Part shown: piece by piece, positions 17,705 to 26,112 of the stretch
Layout of the letters: each line of letters opens with the position of its first letter
Position numbering within the stretch: position 1 is the stretch's first letter
From: CAIKLP01 sp965279595
GTDB lineage: Bacteria > Bacteroidota > Bacteroidia > Sphingobacteriales > Sphingobacteriaceae
DNA length: 64,000 nucleotides
NCBI GenBank assembly: GCA_965279595.1
Contig: OZ257246.1
Span: forward strand, 1,426,001-1,490,000
Direction of reading: 5' to 3'
Program-made: the position numbers and the translations under genes
The notes under the pieces: model-generated
What the model was told of the DNA's origin: nothing
What the model saw: only the letters and a program-made list of their open reading frames with translations
Databases searched by the model: none

Positions 17705-18433
17705 TTAAAACTTGCTTTTCATTTTTTTGAAAGCGTAGTATTGGGCAGGTTTGTGAAGAACTCCTTTTTGTTTTTCATCAAGAGTGACCAAATAATCATT
17801 TGTTTTAATTGATTTTCTAAAATTCCTTTTATCTAAAACTTTATTTTGAATTGCTTCATATAAGTTCTGAATTTGACTTAGTGTAAATTTGGCAGGCAAT
17901 AATTCTTTCCCAACTATGTGTTGCTCGGGATGTTCTCTTATAGTTTCCAAAGCTTGATTTACTATTAAATTATGATCGAAAGCTAATTTTGGCACTTTTT
18001 TAACACTTCTCCAAGTAGTTTGTTCAGCAAATGAACCTGCTGAAGGTGAAATATGATCAATTCTAACTAATGCTAAATAAGCAACAGTAATAACCCTAGC
18101 TTTAGGGTCTTTCCTTGTATTTAAGAGCCAATCAGCATCTTTAGGGTCTCTTACTCTGTTTGGGTGTCCAAAAGTGTAAAATTGTTCTAAAAAAAGACCT
18201 TTAACATTGGTTAATTCGTTTAATACTCTGGTTGCAGCATCATCTAAACTTTCTTCTTCTTTAACCAAGTCACCTGGTAGTGCAAACTGGGGTTTAAATG
18301 AGTCTGGTGACTTAGAAGTTGGGGTTTTTTGTTTAATTAGCAATAGTTGTAGCTTATTTTCAACCTCATCATAACCTAATACAACGCAGTCAACAGATAC
18401 GTAATTTTGAAAATTAGTTGCTTTGTTTTTCAT
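17705..18433 (-). CDS. NrtR/AraR-like transcriptional regulator (degenerate Nudix domain plus winged helix)
   Basis: A 242-residue protein with an N-terminal Nudix-like domain (about 10-145) and a C-terminal winged-helix domain (about 155-235). The Nudix box begins normally (Gly54, Glu60) but the REUXEEXGU core is broken: the Arg-Glu pair is Thr68-Arg69, the first Glu of the EE pair is Asn72 and the Gly is Thr75. Such loss is typical of Nudix-derived regulators that bind a ligand without hydrolysis; in Bacteroidetes this group includes AraR, an arabinose regulator. A 25-bp palindrome sits in its own divergent promoter region with the maltose operon, and two similar sites lie near 31.1 kb. A local regulator of maltodextrin genes is the best inference; it could also respond to a sugar phosphate or nucleotide. 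Confidence 0.8.
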   Translation of the reverse strand: MKNKATNFQNYVSVDCVVLGYDEVENKLQLLLIKQKTPTSKSPDSFKPQFALPGDLVKEEESLDDAATRVLNELTNVKGLFLEQFYTFGHPNRVRDPKDADWLLNTRKDPKARVITVAYLALVRIDHISPSAGSFAEQTTWRSVKKVPKLAFDHNLIVNQALETIREHPEQHIVGKELLPAKFTLSQIQNLYEAIQNKVLDKRNFRKSIKTNDYLVTLDEKQKGVLHKPAQYYAFKKMKSKF

Positions 18434-18455
18434 AAAATAATTCTGAATAAAAAAT

Positions 18456-18480
18456 ACTTATTGTATATTGTACAATAAGT
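18456..18480. promoter_or_regulatory. Palindromic operator between the Nudix regulator and maltose operon
   Basis: A perfect inverted repeat with 10-bp arms, ACTTATTGTA (18456-18465) and TACAATAAGT (18471-18480), and a 5-bp spacer. The central 21 bp fits the pattern WWAKTGTA-N5-KACAMTWW shared with two sites at 31135-31191. It overlaps the -33 TTG (18461-18463) and spacer of a near-consensus plus-strand promoter, so bound regulator would block transcription. Confidence 0.7.
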
Positions 18481-18490
18481 CCTAAATTGC
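18461..18490 (+). promoter_or_regulatory. Candidate promoter of the maltose operon
   Basis: TTG (18461-18463), a 19-nt spacer and TAAATTGC (18483-18490), one to two mismatches from TAnnTTTG. Transcription would start near 18494 with a leader of about 50 nt. The palindromic operator covers its upstream half. Confidence 0.45.
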
Positions 18491-18545
18491 AAATTCAAAT
18501 AAATTTCAATTTATTAAGTAAACATAAAAAAAATTTTATTTAAAG

Positions 18546-19412
18546 ATGTATTTAATAGCAGAAAGCGGTTCTACAAAATGTGATTGGATGTTGGTTGACC
18601 AACAAGGCAATTACATGGATTTATATAAAACTATTGGATTTAACCCATTCTTTCATAGTAAAGAATTTATTTGTGAGGAGATAAATAATGAAAAAGGTTT
18701 AATACATATTGCTCCAAAGGTAAAGCAATTATATTTTTATGGAGCAGGATGTTCTAGTAACCATTACAAATCAATTGTTCAATCTGCATTACATGTCATT
18801 TTTCCAAATGCACAAATAGAAGTTGATCATGATATGATTTCGGCTGCATATTCCACATACGATGGAGTGCCATGCATAAGTTGCATTATTGGAACAGGTT
18901 CTAACTCATGTTTTTTTGATGGAGAAAATGTTACTGAGGTGGTACCTGCCTTAGCCTATATATTAGGAGATGAAGGAAGCGGTAGTTATTTTGGAAAACG
19001 ATTATTAACTGATTTTTTATATAAAAAACTGCCTTCTGAAATTCATTATGATTTAGAAAAAGAGTTTAATTTAAGTAAAGCATCAATCTTTGAAAGGGTT
19101 TATGAAAAACCACATGCAAATGTTTATTTAGCAGGATTTACTCGATTTATTGGGCAGTATAAAGAACATCCATACATTAAGGCAATATTGATACAAGGCA
19201 TGCGTGATTTTTTAATAAATCATGTTTGTTGTTATCCAAATTATTTAAACACACCTGTCCATTTTGTGGGCTCTGTAGCCTTTCATTTTGAAGAAGAATT
19301 AAGAATTGCTGCTAAAGAATTTAACATTAAAATTGGCAGGATAATTAAACAGCCAATAAAGAATCTGGTTGATTACCATGTGAAGTATAAATTTCACAAA
19401 CAAAAGGTATAA
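18546..19412 (+). CDS. BadF/BcrA/BcrD-type sugar kinase (N-acetylglucosamine kinase-like)
   Basis: A 288-residue ASKHA-fold kinase: phosphate-1 loop ESGSTKCDWMLVD near residue 7, GTGSNSCFFDG, and the loop ILGDEGSGSYFGKRLL. Relatives in Bacteroidetes are usually labelled N-acetylglucosamine kinase. Here it is the first gene of a maltose-phosphorolysis operon, and its stop overlaps the start of the beta-phosphoglucomutase gene by one base (TAATG). No separate glucokinase is seen in the locus, and maltose phosphorylase releases free glucose, so glucose phosphorylation is a reasonable guess for its job. Substrate is not proven. Confidence 0.8.
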   Translation: MYLIAESGSTKCDWMLVDQQGNYMDLYKTIGFNPFFHSKEFICEEINNEKGLIHIAPKVKQLYFYGAGCSSNHYKSIVQSALHVIFPNAQIEVDHDMISAAYSTYDGVPCISCIIGTGSNSCFFDGENVTEVVPALAYILGDEGSGSYFGKRLLTDFLYKKLPSEIHYDLEKEFNLSKASIFERVYEKPHANVYLAGFTRFIGQYKEHPYIKAILIQGMRDFLINHVCCYPNYLNTPVHFVGSVAFHFEEELRIAAKEFNIKIGRIIKQPIKNLVDYHVKYKFHKQKV

Positions 19413-20062
19413 TGAAGGGTGTAATCTTTGATTTAGATGGGGTATTAGTTGATACTGCAAAATATCATTTTATTGCTTGGCGTAAATTAGCTGAAAAGTT
19501 AGGTGTATCCTTTAATGAACTCGATAATGAACAATTAAAAGGTTTAAGTAGATTATCATCTATTCAATTTATTCTTGAAAAAGGAAAATTAGAATTACCT
19601 GAAAAGGAAGTATTAGAATTAATGGATTTAAAAAATAATTGGTATTTAGAATTGGTGAATCATATGCAAATTGACGAAGTTTTACCAAATTCAAGAGCAC
19701 TTTTGGAAGATTTAAAGAATAATAAAATAAAAATTGCATTAGGTTCTGCAAGTAAAAATGCTCAATTAATTTTAAAGAAAACTAGGTTACTTGATTATTT
19801 CGACAGTGTTGTTGATGGAACTAGAACACAACATTCCAAACCTAACCCTGAAGTATTTTTAAAAGCTGCTGATGATTTGCAATTACAACCTGCTGATTGT
19901 ATTGTATTCGAAGATGCAATAAGTGGAATAGAGGCTGCAAATTCTGGTGGTTTTTTTTCAATTGGTATTGGAGAGTTATCAGTTTTAAATCAAGCTAAAA
20001 TAGTATATCCATCATTAGTTGGATTGAGTTATCATTCATTATTACAATTATTTTCAAAATAG
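19412..20062 (+). CDS. pgmB: Beta-phosphoglucomutase (HAD superfamily)
   Basis: A 216-residue HAD phosphatase-fold enzyme. The N-terminal motif FDLDGVLVDT carries the nucleophile Asp7 and general acid/base Asp9; later motifs GSASKNAQ and FEDAISGIEAA complete the HAD set. It converts beta-D-glucose 1-phosphate to glucose 6-phosphate. Translational coupling with the kinase (TAATG overlap) and the adjacent GH65 phosphorylase, which produces beta-glucose 1-phosphate, strongly support the specific assignment over other HAD enzymes. Confidence 0.9.
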   Translation: MKGVIFDLDGVLVDTAKYHFIAWRKLAEKLGVSFNELDNEQLKGLSRLSSIQFILEKGKLELPEKEVLELMDLKNNWYLELVNHMQIDEVLPNSRALLEDLKNNKIKIALGSASKNAQLILKKTRLLDYFDSVVDGTRTQHSKPNPEVFLKAADDLQLQPADCIVFEDAISGIEAANSGGFFSIGIGELSVLNQAKIVYPSLVGLSYHSLLQLFSK

Positions 20063-20071
20063 AATAATCAG

Positions 20072-22375
20072 ATGAAAAAATATTTTTCGGAAAACGAGTG
20101 GCAACTCATTGAAGAAGGATTTAATCCAATATTTCATGAATCAGCTGAAAGTGTGTTCAGTTTAGGGAATGGAAAAATGGGACAACGAGGAATGTTCGAA
20201 GAGAAGTATAGCGGGCAATCACTACAAGGATCATATATAGCTGGAGTTTATTATCCAGATAAAACCAGAGTGGGTTGGTGGAAAAATGGATATCCAGAAT
20301 ATTTCGCGAAAGTTTTAAATAGTCCAAATTGGATTGGAATGAACATTTCCATTGATGGAGAGGAATTAGATTTAGCAAAGTTAAAAGTCTCGAATTTCAG
20401 AAGAGTGTTGGATATGAAATTGGGATTGTTACAAAGAACCTTTGATGTTGAATTTTCCAATTCGAAGAAAGTCACAGTTAATGCAGAACGTTTTTTAAGT
20501 GCAAAGCAAGATGAAGTTGCATGTATAAAGTATAGTATTAGTCCAATTAACTTTAATGGTGAAATGGTTTGGTCAAATTTCATTGATGGAAAGGTTAAGA
20601 ACAAGGATGCTAATTATGATGAATACTTTTGGGATAGAGTTACAGAGCTAGTAGATTCAGAGCATTCAGCTATTCATGTAAAAACTAAAAAATTGAACTT
20701 TGAAGTTGTTGCTGGCTTTCAATTGCAATGCACTATTGATGGATATCAGAATACTAAACAAATTTATAATTATAATGATTGGGTGGTTTCTTCTGAATGG
20801 AAAACAAATATAAAACAAGGGAGTGTTTACCAAATTGTAAAATATGTAAGTGTTGTTTCATCTTTAAATTATCCAAATAATTTATTGAGCAAACATTGCA
20901 AAGAAAATATTTTAAATGCTGCAAATGTTGGGTATCAGCAATTGAGAAATGATCATATTAATTACTGGGCTAACATTTGGAAAAATTGTGATATAGTAAT
21001 TGAAGGTGATGTGGCTGCACAACAAGCAATTCGTTTTAATATTTTTCAACTAAATCAAACTTACACGGGTGTTGATTCACGTTTAAATATTGGTCCGAAA
21101 GGATTTACTGGTGAAAAGTATGGCGGATCTACTTATTGGGATACCGAAGCATATTGTATTCCTTTTTATTTAGGAACAGGTGATTCAAAAATTGCTAAAC
21201 AGTTGTTAAATTATCGTTATCAGCAATTAAATAAGGCAATAGAAAATGCAGAAAAATTGGGATTCAAAAATGGTGCTGCTTTATATCCAATGGTTACGAT
21301 GAACGGTGAAGAATGTCACAATGAATGGGAAATTACTTTTGAAGAAATTCATCGTAATGGAGCTATTGCATATGCCATTTATAATTATGAAAACTATACT
21401 GGAGATTTAAGTTATCGCAAAGAGGGAGGACTTGAGGTGTTATTAGGAATTGCTAGATTTTGGGCGCAACGCATCACATGGTCTGATTCAAAAAAGAAAT
21501 ATGTAATGTTGGGAGTTACAGGTCCAAATGAATATGAAAACAATGTAAATAATAATTGGTACACTAACTATATTGCTTGTTGGTGTTTAACTTTTACGAA
21601 TAAATTAATCGAAGATGTTAAAGCCGAAGACCATAATTATTTTAATGAATTTATAAAAAAGGTAAATTTTAAAGAGAATGTGGAACTGAATAATTGGAAA
21701 CATATTATTGAAAATATGTACCTACCATTCGATGAGAATTTACAAATATTTTTGCAACAAGATGGATATTTAGATAAAGAACAAATTTTGTCTTCTGAAT
21801 TAAATTCAAATGAGAGACCCATAAACCAACATTGGTCATGGGATAGAATTCTAAGATCTTGTTTTATAAAGCAAGCAGATGTATTACAAGGGTTGTTCTT
21901 TTTTGAAGATCATTTTGATTTAGAAACTTTGAGAAGAAATTTTGACTTTTATGAGTCAAGGACTTTACATGAATCATCATTATCTCCATGTATTCATTCT
22001 ATTCAAGCCACAAGGTTAGGGTATAAAGAAAAGGCATATGAGCTTTATTTAAGAACTTCTAGATTGGATATTGATGATTATAATCATGAAGTACATGAAG
22101 GTCTTCATATTACAAGTATGGCAGGTACATGGATGTCTGTAGTGATGGGCTTTGGTGGCATGCGAGTAAAGGAAGGCGTCTTAAATTTTGCACCTAGTCT
22201 TCCTTCACAATGGAAAAGTTTTTCATTCAATGTTCGATTTAGGGATTCAATTTTACGTGTACATGTTCAAAAAGGAAAAGTTGATTTGACTTTATTAAGT
22301 GGAAATTCATTACAAGTTCAATTGTATGATCAATTAGTTAGTGTCAATTTTGAAGAAAGTATTCATATCAGTTAA
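20072..22375 (+). CDS. Glycoside hydrolase family 65 maltose phosphorylase
   Basis: A 767-residue cytosolic GH65 enzyme without a signal peptide. Visible family landmarks are the N-terminal beta-sandwich (FSLGNGKMGQRGMFEE), GFTGEKYGGSTYWDTEAY, and VTGPNEYENNV, where Glu487 is the expected catalytic acid, followed by NNWYTNYIA. C-terminal segments HSIQATRLGYKEKAYELY and EGLHITSMAGTW are also typical. It should split maltose with phosphate into beta-glucose 1-phosphate and glucose. Kojibiose or trehalose phosphorylase are alternatives within GH65, but the amylase-rich context favours maltose. It lies 9 bp after pgmB and 4 bp before an amylase gene. Confidence 0.88.
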   Translation: MKKYFSENEWQLIEEGFNPIFHESAESVFSLGNGKMGQRGMFEEKYSGQSLQGSYIAGVYYPDKTRVGWWKNGYPEYFAKVLNSPNWIGMNISIDGEELDLAKLKVSNFRRVLDMKLGLLQRTFDVEFSNSKKVTVNAERFLSAKQDEVACIKYSISPINFNGEMVWSNFIDGKVKNKDANYDEYFWDRVTELVDSEHSAIHVKTKKLNFEVVAGFQLQCTIDGYQNTKQIYNYNDWVVSSEWKTNIKQGSVYQIVKYVSVVSSLNYPNNLLSKHCKENILNAANVGYQQLRNDHINYWANIWKNCDIVIEGDVAAQQAIRFNIFQLNQTYTGVDSRLNIGPKGFTGEKYGGSTYWDTEAYCIPFYLGTGDSKIAKQLLNYRYQQLNKAIENAEKLGFKNGAALYPMVTMNGEECHNEWEITFEEIHRNGAIAYAIYNYENYTGDLSYRKEGGLEVLLGIARFWAQRITWSDSKKKYVMLGVTGPNEYENNVNNNWYTNYIACWCLTFTNKLIEDVKAEDHNYFNEFIKKVNFKENVELNNWKHIIENMYLPFDENLQIFLQQDGYLDKEQILSSELNSNERPINQHWSWDRILRSCFIKQADVLQGLFFFEDHFDLETLRRNFDFYESRTLHESSLSPCIHSIQATRLGYKEKAYELYLRTSRLDIDDYNHEVHEGLHITSMAGTWMSVVMGFGGMRVKEGVLNFAPSLPSQWKSFSFNVRFRDSILRVHVQKGKVDLTLLSGNSLQVQLYDQLVSVNFEESIHIS

Positions 22376-22379
22376 TCTT

Positions 22380-24728
22380 ATGAAAATTGTAAAAATTTTA
22401 TTTTTTGCTGTTTTGTTTTTTTTTGCTAATCAATTGAAAGCACAAAATGGGATTGTTGGTTTGTCTTCCACAATTCAACTTCAATCCGATAGTACAGTCA
22501 TTTATTTGACAGATTATTTCCCAGTTGAAAATAAAATGGATTCGATTATTTGCCCAAGAGGTATTTGGATAAGTCAGAAGACAGAAAAAAGTATTATTGT
22601 TAAAGGTCAGTTGCCTGTGATGTTTGATATCATGAGCTTTTATAATAAATCTGGAAGGTTTGATATTCTTGTTAGACAATCCAAAAAAGTTAAAGTAAGC
22701 CTTGAATTCAAATTGCCAGAAGCATGCAAAAAGTTAGAAATAAAAGGAACTTTTTCTTCTTGGAGCACATCTGAAAATGGTTTAAGTCCTTTAGCTGAAT
22801 TGCCAAGTAATGTTTGGAGATGGGAGTCGAATGCAATTAATAAAGGCACACATCAATTTAAATTAGTAGCAGATGGTAAAGAAATTGATGCACTAAATTT
22901 TGCAACAATTTCAAATGGTATGGGAGGAACTAATATTGTATTAAATGTTGGACAAGAAGTAAAGAACAAACCATTATTAAGTACTTTTCAATTTGATCAA
23001 GAATCTATAAAAATAAAAACAGAAAATTGCACTGGCATTATTTGTTTTTGGGAAAATCAAATGATTTATCAAACAAATAAAGTCAAGACAATTACAAAAT
23101 TAATTTTACCAAAAAATGCTAGCTCAATAAAGCGTTCAGTGATTAGAGTTTTTGCCTACAATGAAAGTAGTATCAGTAATGACTTATTTATTCCATTAGA
23201 AAATGGTAAAGTAATTGGAAATACCTCTGTGTTGGAACGAAGCGATAAACATAATCAGATTTTATATTTTTTAATGGTTGATCGTTTTTTTGATGGAGAT
23301 CGATCAAATAACCCTAAACCTTTAGAGGGTGTTTTGCCTAAAGCAGATTATTATGGTGGCGACTTAAAAGGAGTGGAGGATAAAATCAATTCAGGATTCT
23401 TTACTGATTTGGGTGTTAATTCAGTTTGGCTTTCACCTATTTCTGAAAACCCTTCAGGTGCTTGGGGGTTTTGGAATAAAACAATAACTACAAAGTTTTC
23501 AGCTTACCATGGTTACTGGCCAACTTCTTATTCTAAAGTAGATCAAAGATTTGGTAGCAATCAAAATTTTACCAAAACCATACAGGCTGCTCACTCAAAG
23601 CAGATGAATATTATTTTAGATTTTGTAGCACATCATATCCATACAGATCATCCTTTATACAAACAACACCCCGATTGGGTAACTCCATTGATGTTACCTG
23701 ATGGATCAATGAATACTGAACGTTGGGACGATCATCGTTTAACAACTTGGTTTGATACATTTCTTCCTACACTGGCAATGGACAGACCCGAGGTTAGAGA
23801 AATTGTTGCAGATTCAGTTTTGTTTTGGTTAAATAATTTTGAAATTGATGGTTTCAGACATGATGCAAGCAAACATGTTCCGGAAGAGTTTTGGAGATTG
23901 TTAACTCAAAAAATAAAACTTACATCTTTCAAGAAAAACCAAAATTCATTTTATCAAATCGGAGAGACTTATGGCAGTCCAGAATTAATTGGTTCATATG
24001 TAAACAGTGGGGAGATGGATGGACAATTCGATTTTAATTTATACGATGCAGCGTTAAATGTATTTGCATTTGATTTTTCAGTAGAGGATGAAAAAAAATC
24101 ATGGTCACGATTGAGTTCAACTCTTTCAGAAAGTTTTGATTATTATGGATCACATCATTTAATGGGAAATATTTCAGGCAATCAAGATAAACCAAGATTT
24201 ATTTCATTGGCAGATGGATCATTAAGAAATGATGAGGATACTAAATTGGCAGGGTGGACAAGAAATATTCAAAACAAAGGTAGTATGGGTTTTGATAAAC
24301 TTTCACAAATGATGGCATTCAATATGACTATTCCTGGTGTGCCTGTAATTTATTATGGTGATGAAATTGGTATGCCAGGAGGGAATGATCCTGATAATAG
24401 AAGGATGATGCAATTTGATGGTTACAATAGTAATCAACAAAAAATGAAAGAAACTACCAAGCAATTGGTAGAGTTAAGAAGTAGTAGATTGGAATTAATT
24501 TATGGTGAATTAAGAGTAATCCCAGTTTCTGAAAGTGTATTTGTTTTTGAAAGAAATTATTTTGGAAAAAAGAGTATTGTGATATTTTGTAAATCCGCAA
24601 CTACTATTCAAATTCCAAATCTGAAAAATGAAAAATGGGTAAGTCAGTTTAGTCACCCATTAGAAAGTATTGGGAAATCAATATCTATTAAATTAAATCA
24701 AAACGATTTTGAAATATTAAGCAATTAA
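22380..24728 (+). CDS. Periplasmic GH13 alpha-amylase/neopullulanase with N-terminal starch-binding-like domain
   Basis: A 782-residue exported GH13 enzyme. The frame is open from 22341, overlapping the phosphorylase gene, but ATG 22380 starts directly at the signal peptide (MKIVKILFFAVLFFFANQLKAQ). An N-terminal beta-domain (LEIKGTFSSWS) resembles CBM48/E-set modules. Catalytic residues by position are Asp495 (GFRHDASKHV), Glu529 (QIGETYG) and Asp603. Two conserved positions differ from the usual GH13 set: region I reads DFVAHH rather than DxxxNH, and region IV reads GNQDKPRF with Gln602 replacing the transition-state His of NHD. Likely trims oligosaccharides in the periplasm. Fourth gene of the operon. 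Confidence 0.85.
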   Translation: MKIVKILFFAVLFFFANQLKAQNGIVGLSSTIQLQSDSTVIYLTDYFPVENKMDSIICPRGIWISQKTEKSIIVKGQLPVMFDIMSFYNKSGRFDILVRQSKKVKVSLEFKLPEACKKLEIKGTFSSWSTSENGLSPLAELPSNVWRWESNAINKGTHQFKLVADGKEIDALNFATISNGMGGTNIVLNVGQEVKNKPLLSTFQFDQESIKIKTENCTGIICFWENQMIYQTNKVKTITKLILPKNASSIKRSVIRVFAYNESSISNDLFIPLENGKVIGNTSVLERSDKHNQILYFLMVDRFFDGDRSNNPKPLEGVLPKADYYGGDLKGVEDKINSGFFTDLGVNSVWLSPISENPSGAWGFWNKTITTKFSAYHGYWPTSYSKVDQRFGSNQNFTKTIQAAHSKQMNIILDFVAHHIHTDHPLYKQHPDWVTPLMLPDGSMNTERWDDHRLTTWFDTFLPTLAMDRPEVREIVADSVLFWLNNFEIDGFRHDASKHVPEEFWRLLTQKIKLTSFKKNQNSFYQIGETYGSPELIGSYVNSGEMDGQFDFNLYDAALNVFAFDFSVEDEKKSWSRLSSTLSESFDYYGSHHLMGNISGNQDKPRFISLADGSLRNDEDTKLAGWTRNIQNKGSMGFDKLSQMMAFNMTIPGVPVIYYGDEIGMPGGNDPDNRRMMQFDGYNSNQQKMKETTKQLVELRSSRLELIYGELRVIPVSESVFVFERNYFGKKSIVIFCKSATTIQIPNLKNEKWVSQFSHPLESIGKSISIKLNQNDFEILSN

Positions 24729-24732
24729 ATTT

Positions 24733-26097
24733 ATGAAGAAGTTATTACTTGTACTATTGATATTATTGATTAGTAAATTCGAAAGTTTTTCGCAATTGAA
24801 ACAGCCTAAATGGTCGGAGAATGCAGTAATTTATGAAGTGAATTTGCGTCAATATTCTGAAGCTGGAACGTTTAATGAATTTGCAAAAAGTTTACCGAGA
24901 TTAAAAAAAATGGGTGTTGATGTATTATGGTTTATGCCCTTGCATCCAATAGGTTTAGCTAATAGAAAAGGCTCATTAGGTAGTTACTACAGTGTGCAAG
25001 ACTACAAAGGAATTGATCCAAGTTATGGTACAAGCAATGATTTCAAGGCAGTTGTAAAAAAAGCACATAGTTTAGGAATGAAAGTATTAATAGATTGGGT
25101 TGCAAATCATAGTGCTTGGGATAATCCTTGGATAAGTAAACATCCTGAATGGTATGTTCGAAACGAAAAGGGAGAAATTCAAACCCAATATGATTGGACT
25201 GATGTTGCGAAATTAAATTATGATTCAAAAGAAATGCGCAATGCAATGACAGATGCCATGAAATATTGGTTAACTGAATTTGATATAGATGGATTTAGAT
25301 GTGATGTAGCATTTTTAGTTCCATTAGATTTTTGGGAAGAAAATAGAAAAGCATTGGAACAAGTAAAACCTGTTTATATGTTGGCAGAAATGGAATGGAA
25401 CACAGACATTACAAAAAACCCTGCTACATACTTTGTAAGTGCATTCAATGCAAATTATGGTTGGAATTTCATGGGTGTAACTGCAGATATTGAAAAAGGT
25501 AAAAAAACGTTGGCCAATTTTAGAGATGAAATGCAAGTGAATTATTCAAGATTTCCTAAGCATTTGCATAAGATGTTGTTCTTAACTAATCATGATGAAA
25601 ATTCATGGAATGAAACTTTGGATGAACGATATGGTAAAAATTGGCAATTGTATGCAGCAATGGTTTATACTATGCCACAGAGTATACCTTTAATTTATTC
25701 AGGAGAAGAAGTAGGATTGAAGAGGAAGTTATTGTTTTTTGAAAAAGACCCAATAACTAAAATGGAATGGGGCAATACAGGTCGAGTTGGATTTTACCAG
25801 TCCATGACATCTTTACATCATAAAGTAAAAGCATTAAGAAACAATCAACCGAATGCTGTATTTGAAGAGTTGAAAATTAAAAGTACAAATGGTAAATTGT
25901 ATGGTTACACAAGAAAATGTAATGGACATGAAGCAAATGTACTTTATAATTTTGATGATAAACAATCTAATTTAGTTGTAGTAAATTTTGATGCTAAAAA
26001 AGCAAAGTTTAAAACATATTCAAATTCTAAATTTATTTTGGAAATGAATGGAAGTATAACATTGCCTGCTCATTCATTTGTAATTCTTCATAAATAG
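24733..26097 (+). CDS. Periplasmic GH13 alpha-amylase family enzyme
   Basis: A compact 454-residue exported GH13 enzyme: signal peptide about residues 1-20, then the barrel almost immediately (AVIYEVNLRQYSEAGTFNEF). The four conserved regions are intact: DWVANHSAWDN, GFRCDVAFLV with nucleophile Asp191, LAEMEW with Glu219, and LTNHDEN with His287-Asp288. A short C-terminal beta-domain follows. It has no extra binding module. Probably acts on short maltooligosaccharides in the periplasm. It starts 4 bp after the preceding amylase gene and is followed 15 bp later by the MFS transporter. Confidence 0.87.
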   Translation: MKKLLLVLLILLISKFESFSQLKQPKWSENAVIYEVNLRQYSEAGTFNEFAKSLPRLKKMGVDVLWFMPLHPIGLANRKGSLGSYYSVQDYKGIDPSYGTSNDFKAVVKKAHSLGMKVLIDWVANHSAWDNPWISKHPEWYVRNEKGEIQTQYDWTDVAKLNYDSKEMRNAMTDAMKYWLTEFDIDGFRCDVAFLVPLDFWEENRKALEQVKPVYMLAEMEWNTDITKNPATYFVSAFNANYGWNFMGVTADIEKGKKTLANFRDEMQVNYSRFPKHLHKMLFLTNHDENSWNETLDERYGKNWQLYAAMVYTMPQSIPLIYSGEEVGLKRKLLFFEKDPITKMEWGNTGRVGFYQSMTSLHHKVKALRNNQPNAVFEELKIKSTNGKLYGYTRKCNGHEANVLYNFDDKQSNLVVVNFDAKKAKFKTYSNSKFILEMNGSITLPAHSFVILHK

Positions 26098-26112
26098 TTT
26101 TAACAATCTCCC

